From a bacterium 0.1xD8-71 (GTDB lineage: Bacteria; Bacillota; Clostridia; Lachnospirales; Lachnospiraceae), in contig RAYR01000010.1 in assembly GCA_003612405.1 (NCBI GenBank), positions 62,001-126,000 of the forward strand: 64,000 nt of DNA, given 5' to 3'. The notes under the pieces were generated by a model that was given only the letters and a program-made list of their open reading frames with translations, had not been told where the DNA came from and ran no database searches. Positions 1 to 9,488 of the stretch are shown piece by piece. The first letter of the stretch is position 1. Every line of letters starts with the position of its first letter. The position numbers and the translations under genes are program-made.

Positions 1-926
1 AGCTGCTCTTTGAGTTTCTCCCTGCAAACCGTGAGGTATGCCTGCGCCTTTCGGCGCTCCTTTCCGGAACACATGGCAATCTTTCCCACTGTTAGAATAA
101 CGGATGTTATTATCTTGCCGGCCATCTGTGGTTTCAAGCCCTTATTCATTGCCAGAATCGACTCTGCGGCCATCTCCCAGCATCGTATCTGATCCATATA
201 GGAGGGGGTAAAGGGCCTCTGCATCACCCCGGCGGGATTCTGATAATAGCCATATCCCGGATACTCTGTCTCCACAGCCTTATTAAGATGAGGCAGAAGA
301 TCCACCAGAAACAACATATCCTCTCCCACCGTAAGCCCTTCCCGAAACCGCACATGGTCAATCAGCTGCCTGCGGTACAGTTTGCTCCAGCAGCGGCAGT
401 TGTCCTTAAGAATACTGTCTGTCAGGTACTGTTGTCTGTCATAACAATGCTCTTCTACTGTCGCGGACATCCTTTCTGTCTCTCCGCCTGCACCGTTTAT
501 GCCAACAATCTCCCCGGACACCGTCCTGCATACCCGTTCCCATTGCGCTTCCGTCCCCCAGACCGCAAAACGGCAGCCCGCCAGATCGCTGTCTGTGGCC
601 ATGATTCTATCATACAGAAAAGAAATCGTACCGGAACACAGTCTGTCATCCGCATCCACAAAGGTAAGAAACATCCCTCTGGCCTGTTTCATGGCGTAAT
701 TACGCGCCGCCGACACCCCCACATCCGCCAGTGTAAACACCTGTAGATTCCCATACTTTTCCTGTAAATGCCCACAGATATCGGCTGTCCTGTCTGTGGA
801 GCCGTCATTGACAATCAGGATTTCCAGGTTATCATAAGACTGGTTCACTATGCTGTCTATACAGTTTTCCAGATATGCCTGTCCGTTGTGGACCGGCACA
901 ATCACACTGATCAACTCTCTCTTCAT
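1..926 (-). CDS. Glycosyltransferase family 2, partial (C-terminus beyond window)
   Basis: The reading frame is open from the ATG at 926 to the window edge, giving 308 visible codons. The N-terminus has the GT2 (GT-A fold) layout: a beta strand with VIVPVHN at residues 8-14, NDGSTD at 40-45, and a D91-A-D93-D94 metal/nucleotide-sugar site. No transmembrane segment is seen in the visible part, so it is probably a cytoplasmic or membrane-associated transferase adding one sugar to the lipid-linked repeat unit. The start overlaps the stop of the upstream GT4 gene by 4 bp (ATGA), so the two are translationally coupled. The acceptor and donor sugars cannot be read from the sequence. The family call is firm; the true length is unknown. 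Confidence 0.9.
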   Translation of the reverse strand, partial: MKRELISVIVPVHNGQAYLENCIDSIVNQSYDNLEILIVNDGSTDRTADICGHLQEKYGNLQVFTLADVGVSAARNYAMKQARGMFLTFVDADDRLCSGTISFLYDRIMATDSDLAGCRFAVWGTEAQWERVCRTVSGEIVGINGAGGETERMSATVEEHCYDRQQYLTDSILKDNCRCWSKLYRRQLIDHVRFREGLTVGEDMLFLVDLLPHLNKAVETEYPGYGYYQNPAGVMQRPFTPSYMDQIRCWEMAAESILAMNKGLKPQMAGKIITSVILTVGKIAMCSGKERRKAQAYLTVCREKLKEQ

Positions 927-1966
927 CTGCCAAGCACCTTCTCATAGATTCCAAGCAGGGTCCTCATGTTTTCCTCAATCCCAAACTCTGCCGCCACTTT
1001 CTTTCGCGCCGCACTGCCAAGCCGTCTGCATAAATCCTCATCCTCCAACAGACGAAGCAGGGCTGTTTCCAGGGCCGGCGCATCTTTCACAGGCACCAGC
1101 AGGCCCGTTTCCTCAGGCAGAATCATCTGCGGAATCCCGCCGGTATCTGTGGCTATAATACCGCAATAGTAGGCCATGGCCTCCAGAAGAGATATGGACT
1201 GGCCTTCAAAATATGACGGCAATGTCAGAATTCTGCACCGTCTTAGACATTGTATCTTCTCTTCTCCGCTGACCCAGCCCAGCCAGGTAATATGCGCCGG
1301 ATCTTTCGCCGCTTCTTCTTTCAGTGTCTCATCCTCCCAGATACCGCCCAGATAAAGATGGAAATCGGGAAATCTCCGTGCCAGAGCCGGCACACAGGCA
1401 AGCAGTTCCCCGATGCCCTTTTCCCTGCACAGCCGCCCCAGGAATAATACTTCATGATTGTCATAGTCTTTCTCAAAAGCCGCCGGAACCGCAATGGAAT
1501 CGGGAAGAACCGTAATCTTTTCCCGGCCTATTAATTCCCCGAAGAACTCCCGCCAGACAGGCGCCAGTACCAGAAAGGCATCTCCCATGGAAAGTACACG
1601 CCTGATTTTTTCCCGGCCCTTCTCGTCCTGTTCCTGATGATAAAAAGTTTCAAAATCCCCTCCATGCTGGTGGATGACTATTTTTTTATGGAATCGTTTT
1701 GCCGTCCTGATAAAAAAGCTCTTGCGCCGATAACTGTTATCGGAAGCCATGTTCACATGCACAATATCATAATGCGGAAGCACCAGCAGAAAATGCAGAT
1801 AAGCAGTTCCGGCTTTTAAGAGCTTGCGGAATTTCCCACCCTCCACCATGGTGCCGATATAGCGCAGACTGATTTTCCGATCCAGTCCCGCCTCATAATA
1901 ATTATTCACCACACCGGAGATACCGCCATGCACACAGCGGGCCGGGCCGATCATCAGCACACGCAT
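923..1966 (-). CDS. Glycosyltransferase family 4 (GT-B)
   Basis: A 347-residue GT-B protein. The N-terminal half opens with MRVLMIGPARCVHGGISGVV, a typical acceptor-binding start with a glycine-rich loop. The C-terminal half has the donor-site pattern FLGRLCREKG and the E-x7-E motif in FEGQSISLLEAM near residue 265. An in-frame start 67 codons upstream exists but lies wholly inside the preceding gene. The ATG at 1966 overlaps the upstream stop as TGATG and gives the normal N-terminus, so it is preferred. It sits between the polymerase-like gene and a GT2 gene, consistent with assembly of a repeat unit. The sugar specificity is unknown. Confidence 0.88.
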   Translation of the reverse strand: MRVLMIGPARCVHGGISGVVNNYYEAGLDRKISLRYIGTMVEGGKFRKLLKAGTAYLHFLLVLPHYDIVHVNMASDNSYRRKSFFIRTAKRFHKKIVIHQHGGDFETFYHQEQDEKGREKIRRVLSMGDAFLVLAPVWREFFGELIGREKITVLPDSIAVPAAFEKDYDNHEVLFLGRLCREKGIGELLACVPALARRFPDFHLYLGGIWEDETLKEEAAKDPAHITWLGWVSGEEKIQCLRRCRILTLPSYFEGQSISLLEAMAYYCGIIATDTGGIPQMILPEETGLLVPVKDAPALETALLRLLEDEDLCRRLGSAARKKVAAEFGIEENMRTLLGIYEKVLGR

Positions 1967-3219
1967 CAGGTATCCCTCCGTTCCAACACATCCATGCCCC
2001 AGTTTTCCAGCCAGAGAACAGACCCCATAATCATCAGCAGATAGTTTCTCCCGATATAAGGAGATATCAAATGCGCTTCCACCACCGTGTAAACCGCAAA
2101 GGCTGCAAAGAGCACCAGCCCGCAGCCGTCTTTCTTCCTGTAAAACTGCCATAAAAGCGCCAGGCACACTGCCAGATATAATATACCCGGGATCACGCCA
2201 TAGCGGTAAAAAAGCTTGACCCAGCCCATGTCAAAATAATATTCCATATTTTCTTCTCTGGAAAACAGCGACCAGGTCTGTACCATACCATCATTCTGTG
2301 CCGAGTCCGTCAACGTGACAATCCTGCCGCTCAAGAAACGGTCAAGCCTGCCAAGCGCCACAATATGGGCATTGTCCCGGGGATTCTCATAGAAAAACTC
2401 ATTCCACTGGGCATCCCGCACCCTCTGGGCCGAAAATGCCGCGTCCACGGAAAACCCGATACACAGGGCAAGAATCAGCAGACCGCATAAATATACAAAC
2501 TTCTTCTCCCGCAGTTTCTTCCCCACGGACATCACAAAGGCGCCCGCAATAAAGGCCGTGGTAATAAGCATACTGGTCTTGGAACCCGACAACATATATA
2601 CCCCCACGTTCAATGCCATCAGGAAAAGATAGAGATACCACTTCATCCTGTCAAACCAGACATAGACTCCAAGGGCCGCCAGCATGAAGAACATACAGGA
2701 AAGCGCGTTGGGATGTCCCATACCCAGGGTATATCGGGTCTCCTCCGCTGCCTCCTCGCCCACATAGCGGGTCTCCTCCGCCGACTGGCGCCCATAAGCT
2801 TGGGTCAGGCTGATATCCCCGTAAATTCCCGTCACGGAAAGAAACACAATCACCACACATCCGGCCAGTGTCACATAAAAAGTATACTTTAGCATCTGCC
2901 GCAAAGGAATATCCTTACAGGCCGCCACAAAAGTCACGATACGAATGATATCATTGGCTCCCGTAATCCGATAAGAAATAAGACCCACTGCCTCGAAGGC
3001 AAAGATGACCGCCCACTCTTTCAGATCATACTTTGTCAACAGTATCTTGGCCGCAAAAAGAAGAAAGGTTATCCGGAACAGATAGCCTTCTATGGGATTG
3101 GTACAATTGCTCTTGTCGATAATGACCACCAGCAGTTCTATGGTCAGCCCGGCATAAAAAAGAAGCCAGGGAATACGACTTTCCTCTCTCAAACGCCTGT
3201 ATAATGTTCCCATCATCAT
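1966..3219 (-). CDS. O-antigen polymerase/ligase-like (Wzy-type) membrane protein
   Basis: A 417-residue, very hydrophobic protein with about ten predicted membrane helices and a long extracytoplasmic loop near residues 240-300 (after SVDAAFSAQRVRDAQW). This arrangement is typical of O-antigen polymerases and ligases, which join undecaprenol-linked repeat units outside the membrane. No sequence motif is strong enough to separate polymerase from ligase. It lies among glycosyltransferases and overlaps both neighbours (ATGA upstream, TGATG downstream). Three consecutive Met codons open the frame; the first gives the 4-bp overlap. A second protein of this type lies at 51343-53832, so the window probably has two polymerisation systems. 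Confidence 0.7.
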   Translation of the reverse strand: MMMGTLYRRLREESRIPWLLFYAGLTIELLVVIIDKSNCTNPIEGYLFRITFLLFAAKILLTKYDLKEWAVIFAFEAVGLISYRITGANDIIRIVTFVAACKDIPLRQMLKYTFYVTLAGCVVIVFLSVTGIYGDISLTQAYGRQSAEETRYVGEEAAEETRYTLGMGHPNALSCMFFMLAALGVYVWFDRMKWYLYLFLMALNVGVYMLSGSKTSMLITTAFIAGAFVMSVGKKLREKKFVYLCGLLILALCIGFSVDAAFSAQRVRDAQWNEFFYENPRDNAHIVALGRLDRFLSGRIVTLTDSAQNDGMVQTWSLFSREENMEYYFDMGWVKLFYRYGVIPGILYLAVCLALLWQFYRKKDGCGLVLFAAFAVYTVVEAHLISPYIGRNYLLMIMGSVLWLENWGMDVLERRDT

Positions 3220-4163
3220 TTCCTTCCGTGTAACACCTTCGCTATCATACCATGCAGACGCCGCAGGGCCTGCCTGCCGGCAAGCCTTGTCCTTTTTACG
3301 AAAATGCCTGCTTTCCCCACCTTCGGCGCCATCAGGAAATCATACTCTTTCTGATGCTCCCGCAGATATAACGGGTAGCTTTCATCTATCTCCACCCGCA
3401 CAAATTTCGCGTTGCGGTCAAAGATATCCTCCCCGCACAGCAGTCTGTCCACTGCCTCATTAAGATAACGTTTGCTATTATATTCCTGATGGGCTGCCGC
3501 CTGTACTTTTACGCCAATGCGTTTGGCCACATCCCGCTCACCGTCACCGCCCATATAGCCGAAATGCCAGCCGCCGTCAGCCACCCGCACGCTTCTTGGA
3601 TCTGCAGGGGACACTTCCCGCAGGTATACGATACCCTCTTTCGGCAGATTACCGAAACTACAGATTTTGGTGCCAAGCCACTGCTTCTTCTCCACGCCGG
3701 GAAATTCCCCCGTGATGGACAAAAGGCTGCCCGAAATCTCCTCCATATTCAGGAAACAGTAGAACATTCTCTGGGCCAGATGATAAATCTTCCCCGGATC
3801 AAACTCCCGGATGATCCGCAATAGGGTCTCCGGATTCGGAATCTCATCCACATCACTGAAAATAATGATATCCTCCGGCTTACAGTCTGAAAGAGCGCGG
3901 ATTAACTGATTCTTCTGATACTTATCTCGCTCATGGGTGGTCACACCGCTCATAGGGGAATCCTCCACCGCCACGTAACGTATTTTATCTTTAAATTTAT
4001 CAAAAAGACCGCGGTTCTGTGCAAAAATCATTCTCTTATCTTCCCCGGAAAAAGTCACCGTGGATTCCTCCAGCACAAAGTAATCCACATAAGGATCCAT
4101 AATCTCCATCCGCAGTTTCAGAATATCCAGTTCATTAAAAAAAGGAATACAATCAAATACCAT
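3216..4163 (-). CDS. Glycosyltransferase family 17 (MGAT3-like)
   Basis: A 315-residue protein that starts MVFDCIPFFNELDILKLR and carries IIIFSDVDEIPNPETLL, with D104-V-D106-E107. This matches the GT17 family, best known from beta-1,4-N-acetylglucosaminyltransferase III and also common in bacterial capsule loci. No membrane segment is seen. The start at 4163 has GGAG eight bases upstream; a longer frame beginning 12 codons earlier lacks such a site and was not used. It probably adds a HexNAc or hexose to the repeat unit. The exact linkage is inferred from the family only. Confidence 0.82.
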   Translation of the reverse strand: MVFDCIPFFNELDILKLRMEIMDPYVDYFVLEESTVTFSGEDKRMIFAQNRGLFDKFKDKIRYVAVEDSPMSGVTTHERDKYQKNQLIRALSDCKPEDIIIFSDVDEIPNPETLLRIIREFDPGKIYHLAQRMFYCFLNMEEISGSLLSITGEFPGVEKKQWLGTKICSFGNLPKEGIVYLREVSPADPRSVRVADGGWHFGYMGGDGERDVAKRIGVKVQAAAHQEYNSKRYLNEAVDRLLCGEDIFDRNAKFVRVEIDESYPLYLREHQKEYDFLMAPKVGKAGIFVKRTRLAGRQALRRLHGMIAKVLHGRK

Positions 4164-4208
4164 ATCGTTTCTCCATCTTTTTGTACACCATTTGTACATC
4201 AGATTCTG

Positions 4209-4973
4209 CTATTTTCTCCAGAACAAAAGCGGTCTTATAATGTCCTTGCATCTGCGCCACCGCACCTTCCAGGGATTCACAAACCAGGGATACTGTTCAT
4301 TCCTGCCCCTCCATTTATGAAACAAAAAGGGCGCCTCCACATCCATGATTTCCGGAATCATATGCTCATGGCCAAAGTATTTTGCCACCTCAATGGGTGC
4401 AAACCGCATCCCCGCATCCTCGATCACATTCTTATATTTACAGCACAGGAAAGTGTCCTCATTATAGTTGTCATCTTCCATCTTCTCCCACTTCAGACCC
4501 GCCTGCCCCGGGAAGTCCAGCAGCTTTTTGCTGCGGATGGATACGCTGTTGCCCACCCGGCAGATTTCTCCCTTCGCGTCCCGATAGGCATAATCATTCT
4601 GGGGAAGGGGCCAGGGTGACCCGATATAGTCATAGGCAAGAAATTCATCCTGCCAGCTCTCCGGATGCACCACAAAACCATCCGCATGGACCAGAAGCAC
4701 ATACTCTGTATGAATATGCTGCCCCAGTTCATACACCATTTTATAATTAAACTTATCAATATTATCCAGTTTCGTGGTGTGGGAATACCGTATGGTGCGA
4801 GGCAGTGTAAACGGTTTCCTGTGAGTGATCAGCACCACATCACCAAAGTTAATCCCCCGCATACTGTACTCCATGGCCCGGATGGTCTCATAGATATCCA
4901 CACTAGTCATGGCCGCCAGGGTCACATTGGGCAGATTCAGTTTCTTTTCCGTTGATTGCGTTTCCTGTTTCAT
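4209..4973 (-). CDS. DUF5672 family protein, putative glycosyltransferase
   Basis: A 254-residue soluble protein with the DUF5672 pattern: VTLAAMTSVDIYETIRAM near the start, then VLLVHADGFVVHPESW and DYIGSPWPLP. Members are found in bacterial polysaccharide clusters and look like GT-A transferases, with HADG taking the place of a DxD motif. The ATG at 4973 has GAGG seven bases upstream. A TTG four codons earlier overlaps the upstream gene but is poorer. It sits between a membrane protein and a GT17 gene in a tightly packed run. The activity is a family-based inference. Confidence 0.75.
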   Translation of the reverse strand: MKQETQSTEKKLNLPNVTLAAMTSVDIYETIRAMEYSMRGINFGDVVLITHRKPFTLPRTIRYSHTTKLDNIDKFNYKMVYELGQHIHTEYVLLVHADGFVVHPESWQDEFLAYDYIGSPWPLPQNDYAYRDAKGEICRVGNSVSIRSKKLLDFPGQAGLKWEKMEDDNYNEDTFLCCKYKNVIEDAGMRFAPIEVAKYFGHEHMIPEIMDVEAPFLFHKWRGRNEQYPWFVNPWKVRWRRCKDIIRPLLFWRK

Positions 4974-4981
4974 AACAATCC

Positions 4982-6517
4982 TCAATCCGTGCTTTCCAGC
5001 CTCACGTAAGCTTTGTGATAATATTGCATAACCGCCAGATTCAGCCAGTTCTCCTGATCCGTGGACAGATCGTCAAAGGTGAACAGGGCAGGTCTGGCAC
5101 TGTAAGGTTTCAGTTCCACATCCACAATGTTCTCGTCCACATAAATCTCATGCCGCTCCATGGCTTCTGCATAAAATGTCTGTGCATCGCCGTTTACCAG
5201 GGAACGGGCCGCGGAAAGGGCTGTGTAGGTGTTTTTATCGGCAGTCAGTATCCAGACTGCCAGTACCAGAAGCAGACAGACCACTGTCATTGTGTTTCCT
5301 GCCCGTTCTAAGAAACTTCCCAACGCGTCCGCCGCAGTCTGACCTGGCTTTCTATGACTGAAATACCCCAGCCAATATGCCGTCGCAGCAAACAGTCCCA
5401 GATAATATACCATCTGAATAATATTATCCACTCTGGCAAGTCCCACCATACCCACCGCATAAAGCGTTGGGGTAAACATGGCAGATATCACACAATATAT
5501 GCCCGCCGTCACCCACACCGGATGGGCAAACGTCTTATCCGAGGCTTTCATCATCCTCCAGAGAACCGGCAGAAGCGCCAGCCAGATCAGTATCACAAAG
5601 GCAGGCGTCCAACGGATCATAAACACCACTGCATAATAAAAGGACAAAAGCACCGACGCCACCGCGGAATAACCCGTGGAGGGATCCAGGGTGCTTCGCA
5701 CCAGATTCCCCGGTGCCATGGTATTGCATAGAAATCCTGCACTGCCCGTAACAAGAGGCAGACAGACCACCCATATCTTCCTGCGGTTGGTGACAATGGC
5801 ATAAAGCAGAAGGAGTACCATAAAAATCTCCGCCTGCAACCCTGTAATCAGGTTGCCGCCTCCCACAATCACTGCCAGAACTGCCGCCAGGATACTGTAA
5901 CAGATCTCCCGTTTCTTATCTGTCGTCCACAACGCCCCGGAAACTGCCGCCAGCGTAAAGAACCAGACGGACTGCATCAGAATATAGTGGGTGGAACCAT
6001 TATACCAGTAGATTCCCTCAAAAGGAGCCTCCAGCACCTGATAGAACATAAACAGAATCATGAAAAGTACAAACGCAGACTGTGTCCGGTCAGCTCCCAG
6101 CCACTTCCTGAAAATATGCCTGCCCAGCGCAAAGGTAGATGCGGCAAACATGCCAATCATGATAACCGGCACCACCCAGGCAATCTCATAATGGAAATTC
6201 ATGGGACATAAGGCCATCAGAAAGCAGGATACATAAGTACCCTGCCAGTTCCGGTAAAATTCCATGGTCTGCCGCCAGGCTGTCTGCACCGCTTCCCGGT
6301 AGGAACCCGTGGCAAGCCAGGTATCATGCACCTGTCTGCCGTAGTCGTAATCGTCAATACACATGACATTGTACTTTCCAAGCCACAGCAGGGGAATCAG
6401 TGAAATCACAAGCAGAACCAACGCGCCTGTCATCATCTGCCGGGAAGTCAGCGTCTGCAAAAAACTCTGCCTGTTCAGCCCGCTATTCGATTTGTCTCTT
6501 TGCCAAACACCACTCAT
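4982..6517 (-). CDS. DUF6056-type polytopic membrane protein, possible GT-C transferase
   Basis: A 511-residue protein with a cytoplasmic N-terminus, one helix at about residues 30-48, then an extracytoplasmic loop with MCIDDYDYGRQ and about ten further helices. An acidic D-D-x-D cluster just after the first helix is the usual place of the catalytic acid in lipid-dependent GT-C enzymes, so transfer of a sugar from a polyprenyl-phosphate donor outside the membrane is plausible. Membership of DUF6056 is recognised by the overall pattern. The ATG at 6517 is preceded by AAGGGAAC; an earlier in-frame start lacks a site. Similar architectures occur at 59086 and 62088. Confidence 0.65.
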   Translation of the reverse strand: MSGVWQRDKSNSGLNRQSFLQTLTSRQMMTGALVLLVISLIPLLWLGKYNVMCIDDYDYGRQVHDTWLATGSYREAVQTAWRQTMEFYRNWQGTYVSCFLMALCPMNFHYEIAWVVPVIMIGMFAASTFALGRHIFRKWLGADRTQSAFVLFMILFMFYQVLEAPFEGIYWYNGSTHYILMQSVWFFTLAAVSGALWTTDKKREICYSILAAVLAVIVGGGNLITGLQAEIFMVLLLLYAIVTNRRKIWVVCLPLVTGSAGFLCNTMAPGNLVRSTLDPSTGYSAVASVLLSFYYAVVFMIRWTPAFVILIWLALLPVLWRMMKASDKTFAHPVWVTAGIYCVISAMFTPTLYAVGMVGLARVDNIIQMVYYLGLFAATAYWLGYFSHRKPGQTAADALGSFLERAGNTMTVVCLLLVLAVWILTADKNTYTALSAARSLVNGDAQTFYAEAMERHEIYVDENIVDVELKPYSARPALFTFDDLSTDQENWLNLAVMQYYHKAYVRLESTD

Positions 6518-6557
6518 ATAAACAGTTCCCTTTTTATCCTCTATTCCCTGAAACAAG

Positions 6558-7601
6558 TCAGTTTTGTACGTGCAATACTCTCTTCAATCTTCGCTCCACA
6601 CCCCGGGCAATCTTGCACACATAAGCCTTTTTATAGACATACCATGCATGAGCCCGCAACATGGTAAGCCGCGCGCCCTGGGGCCGCACATTCAGTTTCT
6701 TATATTTCGCGGAAGTTTTCTTATATCGCTGTAATTCTTCCCGACACTCCTTCGCCGTAAACATCCTGCCCTTCCTATCCATATAGTGGAACAGGCTGTA
6801 GATATTCTGCTCCGATGCCCAGTAGCCGTCAGAAACATTATGTCTTGCCCAGTACTTGGGGGCAATGGCAAATTGTAAGGTCTCACTGGTATGCGCCGGC
6901 AGACAGGCAAACGAGGAGTTGGAAAGCAATAAATAATAGGCGTTCTTTAATGTCACATAATCCTTGCCGATATCAAAATGATGGGCCTCAATTCCCGGCA
7001 GCATCTTCTGTGCCGTCTCCACATCATCCGTAATAATCACAAACTCCATATCCGGACGGATTTTCTTCATCTCTTCCATGCCATGAAGCCAGTATTTCCG
7101 GTTGATCAAAAGCTCCGGACTGCCTGTGTACTCTCCGCCCCGCATGTTGATGACACACAGGTTCTCCCTGCTGTACTCATAGGAATCATATTCCGGTTTC
7201 ACCCTAAGCCACTGTTTTACCTGCGGCAGATATTTAATAAAATAAGACTCATCCTGCATATTCCCGTAAATCAAGGTATTGTCTTCCACCTGATGAATCT
7301 TCGGATCCGCACCTGCCACATAACAGCCATGGGTCAGATCGTGTCTGGAATTGCCGATAAAGAGACGGTCCTCCACATCATGATAGACACGGAATTTCTT
7401 CTTTTCCTCTTCCGTGATCACATGTCCCAGGTCTACATCCATAAAGTACATGCCCCTGTCACTGTGTATATTAACTGCAAACCGCTCCTGTCCTGCCGTG
7501 CCGAACTCATAGCCGTTCTCCAAAGCCACTGCCCTGGCCGTCACATAACAGAAAAGCTGATTCCCCAGACCCTGTCCGTTGATAAATTCTGTTCCTATCA
7601 T
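6558..7601 (-). CDS. GT11-like (alpha-1,2-fucosyltransferase-like) glycosyltransferase, divergent
   Basis: A 347-residue protein whose N-terminus (NGQGLGNQLFCYVTARAVA, residues 8-26) is the GDP-binding GxGNQxFxY pattern of GT11 fucosyltransferases. The second hallmark, normally H-x-R-R-x-D-Y, reads N-M-R-G-G-E-Y here (near residue 153). The expected basic residues are therefore altered and donor or acceptor use may differ. A late region with LLLSNSSFACLPAHTSETL corresponds to the NSSFSWW block in GT11. A canonical GT11 lies two genes downstream of it in coordinate order, at 9489. The ribosome binding site is weak. Fold assignment is good; fucose as donor is uncertain. Confidence 0.7.
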   Translation of the reverse strand: MIGTEFINGQGLGNQLFCYVTARAVALENGYEFGTAGQERFAVNIHSDRGMYFMDVDLGHVITEEEKKKFRVYHDVEDRLFIGNSRHDLTHGCYVAGADPKIHQVEDNTLIYGNMQDESYFIKYLPQVKQWLRVKPEYDSYEYSRENLCVINMRGGEYTGSPELLINRKYWLHGMEEMKKIRPDMEFVIITDDVETAQKMLPGIEAHHFDIGKDYVTLKNAYYLLLSNSSFACLPAHTSETLQFAIAPKYWARHNVSDGYWASEQNIYSLFHYMDRKGRMFTAKECREELQRYKKTSAKYKKLNVRPQGARLTMLRAHAWYVYKKAYVCKIARGVERRLKRVLHVQN

Positions 7602-7649
7602 CCGCTTTTTGTATACCCTTTCTTTTCATCAATCTATATCATACAGCAT

Positions 7650-9452
7650 TTATTGCCGCAGTGACGTCTCCGTAATCTTTCCGTTCTCTACTTTATAGAT
7701 TACATCACATTTGGCAATGGTGTTCAGTCTGTGGGCGATGATTACCATGGTCTTTCTGCCATGGAAGCTGTTGACCGCCTCCATCACCGCCTGCTCCGTA
7801 TCTCCATCCAGTGCCGAGGTTGCCTCGTCGAATACCAGAATCTCCGGATCATGGTAAAGGGCTCTGGCAATCCCCAGTCTCTGTCGCTGTCCGCCGGAAA
7901 TTCTGACACCCCTGTCACCTATGGTGGTCTCCAGTCCTTCCGGCAGCTCTTCCACAAATTCTTTGATCTGGGCCTCCTCCAGCACCTCCCAGATCCTTCG
8001 GTCATCAATCTTGTCCGCATCAATGCCGAAAGCGATATTGTCCCGGATGGACTCGTCAATCAGATAGATGGACTGCGGAATATATCCGATATGGCCAAGC
8101 CAGGACGCATAATTATCAAAAATGTTCTTCCCGTCGCAGGTAATGGTTCCCGCCTGCACATGCAAAAGTCCCAGTAAAATATCCACAATCGTGGATTTGC
8201 CCGCACCGGAAGGCCCCATGATTCCCACCGACTGCCCCTTCTTTACTTCCATATGTGCATCCGTAAAAATCGGCTTATCCGTATTCGGATAGGTGAAGCT
8301 GATATGGTCTAACACAATCTTATCCGTCAGCTCCAACGAAGGTTTGTCCTCTGTCTCTGCACCGTCTAATCCGGTTACGCTGCCGTTTACATCCAACTTC
8401 ATACTCTCCGTCAGATTTTCATACAGATAATCCAGACAGGGCTGCGTATAGGCAATCTCCGAGAGATAGGTATTGATACGATTGGTCGCCGGCATCACAC
8501 GCACCGCCGCCACTGCAAATGTCGTCAACTGCTGAAACAATGCGGAAATATCGCCGCCCCGGGTCATATAAATCATAATAAACGACAGAACCGCCACAAT
8601 AAAAACTGTCTCAATCAGAAGTCTCGGCGTATTGTTCATGACCGCATAATTTCTCGCCACATTGGCGCCAATGGCACCGCTCTCATAATAATTGCGCACG
8701 AAGAATTCTTCCCGGTGCAGCACTTTTACGTCCTTTAAGCCATAGATGGACTGAATCCTCCACTTGGCTATTCTGGACTGGATTGTCTGATTCCTGCGTC
8801 CGATTTCATTCAGCCGCGGTTTCAATACCTTGGTGATAATCAATGTCATGCCCAAAAATGTGGCCCCGCAAAATATTGTCATGGAAGGACTTTCCACCAC
8901 CAACACAACACAGATGGATACCGCCACCACAATTTCCGTAACCATCTGGATCATCACCAGAATCAGCTGGAAAGCATTGGGAATATCACTGTCTGTCAAT
9001 CGAAATACGGTGGGAATGTCAGCCCCCAGATATTCCTCGTAGGGCCTGTTCAGAAATTCCCGCATCACACGGCTGATCATGCGGTTCCGGTTGCGGGTCA
9101 CAAAAGTATTCTGCACATAAGTCTGCAACAGAAGATACAGGTTCTTCACAATAAACAGCGTAATCATCGAACCCAGTATGAGCATGATGAGTTCTCTGCC
9201 GGAAGATATTCTGATATGAAGAAACTCCATAATACGGACCACGTAGTGATTTTGCAAAATCTTTTCCGGCTCCATGATTGCCTGCACCAGCGGCACCATC
9301 ATGGATACACTCAGTGTCTCCAGAATACCGCCGATCAAAATCATCACAGCCAGGCCCCCAAGCTGTAAGCGCTGTCTTTTATCGAAAAGGTATGCTATTT
9401 TCTGTAACAATGTTACCTGTTCTTTCTTTTCTGCTTTGCTGGTATCACTCAT
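7650..9452 (-). CDS. ABC exporter, half-transporter, candidate lipid-linked oligosaccharide flippase (PglK/MsbA type)
   Basis: A 600-residue fusion of a six-helix membrane domain (about residues 25-320) and an ATPase domain (about 375-600). The ATPase has Walker A GPSGAGKST, the signature ISGGQRQRLGIARAL, Walker B ILVFDEATSALD and the switch histidine in IIAHRLNTI. In polysaccharide and N-glycan loci such exporters flip undecaprenyl-diphosphate oligosaccharides, as PglK does. No Wzx-type flippase was seen in the window, which makes this the likely flippase for at least one glycan. It lies between two GT11-type genes. The ribosome binding site is AAGGA, 11 bases from the ATG. Confidence 0.85.
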   Translation of the reverse strand: MSDTSKAEKKEQVTLLQKIAYLFDKRQRLQLGGLAVMILIGGILETLSVSMMVPLVQAIMEPEKILQNHYVVRIMEFLHIRISSGRELIMLILGSMITLFIVKNLYLLLQTYVQNTFVTRNRNRMISRVMREFLNRPYEEYLGADIPTVFRLTDSDIPNAFQLILVMIQMVTEIVVAVSICVVLVVESPSMTIFCGATFLGMTLIITKVLKPRLNEIGRRNQTIQSRIAKWRIQSIYGLKDVKVLHREEFFVRNYYESGAIGANVARNYAVMNNTPRLLIETVFIVAVLSFIMIYMTRGGDISALFQQLTTFAVAAVRVMPATNRINTYLSEIAYTQPCLDYLYENLTESMKLDVNGSVTGLDGAETEDKPSLELTDKIVLDHISFTYPNTDKPIFTDAHMEVKKGQSVGIMGPSGAGKSTIVDILLGLLHVQAGTITCDGKNIFDNYASWLGHIGYIPQSIYLIDESIRDNIAFGIDADKIDDRRIWEVLEEAQIKEFVEELPEGLETTIGDRGVRISGGQRQRLGIARALYHDPEILVFDEATSALDGDTEQAVMEAVNSFHGRKTMVIIAHRLNTIAKCDVIYKVENGKITETSLRQ

Positions 9453-9488
9453 AAATCAAAGATTCCTTCCATGGCTGTCCTGCTGTTT

